From Rhizobium sp. CF122 (lineage in GTDB: Bacteria > Pseudomonadota > Alphaproteobacteria > Rhizobiales > Rhizobiaceae): 43,795 nt of DNA. Positions within the stretch are counted from its first letter, which is position 1. Every line of letters begins with the position of its first letter. Both the position numbers and the translations under genes were made by a program. The stretch spans positions 1-43,795 of the forward strand of contig NZ_AKKA01000077.1 in NCBI RefSeq assembly GCF_000282035.1, in the 5' to 3' direction. Under the pieces are notes generated by a model. That model did not search any database, had not been told where the DNA came from, and worked only from the letters and a program-made list of their open reading frames with translations. Positions 43,218-43,795 of the stretch are shown here, piece by piece.

Positions 43218-43795
43218 TCAATCCACGAGGAGTTGATAGCCCTGGCCACGGACGGACTGGATCCAGGACTGTCCATCCTCTCTAAGCCCGAGCTTCTGGC
43301 GAACACTGCTGATATGGACGTCGATGCGGCGATCGAAGGGCGTTAGAGGCTTACCAAAGGCTCGTTTCGAAATGTCCTGCTTCGACACAAGCTGGCCGGC
43401 ATTGCGGACGAGAACTTCAAGCAGGCCGAACTCGGTGCCGGTCAGATCCAAAGACTCTCCGCACCATTCGGCGGTTCGGCTGCCAGGATGGATCACCAAC
43501 TGCCCCGCTCTCAGAGTATCAGTTGACGCGCCGGTCGCAGACTGGTTCGCACGACGAAGGATCGCGCGCAGTCTCGCCGCAAGCTCTCCCGGCGAGCATG
43601 GCTTCGGCACATAGTCGTCGGCGCCAAGATTAAGACCTGATATTCTGTCAACGTCATCGCCTCTCGCAGTCAACATCAGGACGGGCACCTGACTTAGTTT
43701 CCGGATCCTCTGCAAAACCTCGATCCCGTTCATCCGAGGCATCATGATATCAAGCACGATGATGTCGACGGTACTGCCGGCGGCAGCCGCTATGG
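43218..43795 (-). CDS. OmpR/PhoB-family response regulator, 5' end beyond window
   Basis: Partial at its N-terminus; the window cuts it about 50 residues before complete. Visible receiver part: phospho-acceptor Asp at 43749-43751 (VLDIMMP), then MLTARGDD and the conserved Lys in YVPKP. The DNA-binding winged helix follows: LVIHPGSRTAEWCGESLDLT, GTEFGLLEVLVRNAGQLVSK, FDRRIDVHISSVRQKLG and SVRGQGYQLL. The receiver's first part and the start codon are outside. It is the presumed binder of the tandem GTAAA/GTTAA elements. Confidence 0.93.
   Translation of the reverse strand, partial: IAAAAGSTVDIIVLDIMMPRMNGIEVLQRIRKLSQVPVLMLTARGDDVDRISGLNLGADDYVPKPCSPGELAARLRAILRRANQSATGASTDTLRAGQLVIHPGSRTAEWCGESLDLTGTEFGLLEVLVRNAGQLVSKQDISKRAFGKPLTPFDRRIDVHISSVRQKLGLREDGQSWIQSVRGQGYQLLVD

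Noticed and set aside
33766..43732. The 14-base string CGATCCCGTTCATC occurs near 33762 and again near 43723
   Set aside because: Too short and inside a coding region at one site; no neighbouring similarity, so treated as chance.
1..43795. CRISPR arrays, tRNA and rRNA genes, complete insertion sequences
   Set aside because: I looked for regularly spaced repeats, cloverleaf-like segments and transposase motifs and found none that hold up.

Overview
The window looks like chromosome (or chromid) of a Rhizobiales alphaproteobacterium close to Sinorhizobium/Ensifer or Rhizobium. Reasons: high G+C coding with GTG/TTG starts, a phaC – small lipoprotein – aminotransferase – hom block that I remember as also present in S. 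meliloti, an alpha-galactoside (agp-type) locus with an oligopeptide-type binding protein, and several small proteins of rhizobial type. No rRNA, tRNA or CRISPR was seen.

Layout. 0.4–13.1 kb is mostly housekeeping: a family 2 glycosyltransferase, recJ, hom, an AlaC-type aminotransferase, a small lipoprotein, phaC (polyhydroxybutyrate synthase), a SAM O-methyltransferase, a membrane-anchored DUF2778/Tlde1-like protein, a possible structured RNA with its own terminator, and a type I methionine aminopeptidase. 13.1–14.5 kb is a scar: a tyrosine-integrase N-terminal remnant followed by a LysR gene that has lost its 5' end at a strong intrinsic terminator. 14.5–24.7 kb is a complete sugar-uptake module: an AraC activator diverges from an operon of GH4 glycosidase – binding protein – permease – permease – fused double ATPase – MelA-like GH4 alpha-galactosidase. 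Import and cytoplasmic NAD-dependent cleavage are thus encoded in one transcription unit.

24.7–28.5 kb holds single genes (DUF899, a short hypothetical protein, a histidine phosphatase, a secreted beta-helix protein). 28.5–33.9 kb is accessory: a 984-residue lone SF1 (UPF1/Dna2-like) helicase, scraps that read like CYTH and EAL domain ends, a small protein, and a second diverged LysR piece homologous to the one at 13.7 kb. The two LysR pieces lie in the same orientation about 20 kb apart.

33.9–36.6 kb has a Rieske–FAD (AIFL-like) reductase and small proteins. 37–43.8 kb is an envelope-linked block read on the minus strand: an OmpR-type regulator (cut by the window end) and sensor kinase, a NodT-type outer-membrane efflux lipoprotein, a DUF3313-like lipoprotein, a small secreted protein, an odd signal-peptide/TetR chimera and a DUF900 lipoprotein hydrolase. 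A 36-bp four-half-site direct-repeat element, 32/36 identical, lies about 50 bp upstream of both the efflux and DUF3313 genes. It is a good candidate operator for the adjacent two-component system and is, with the orphan helicase, the most interesting signal here.
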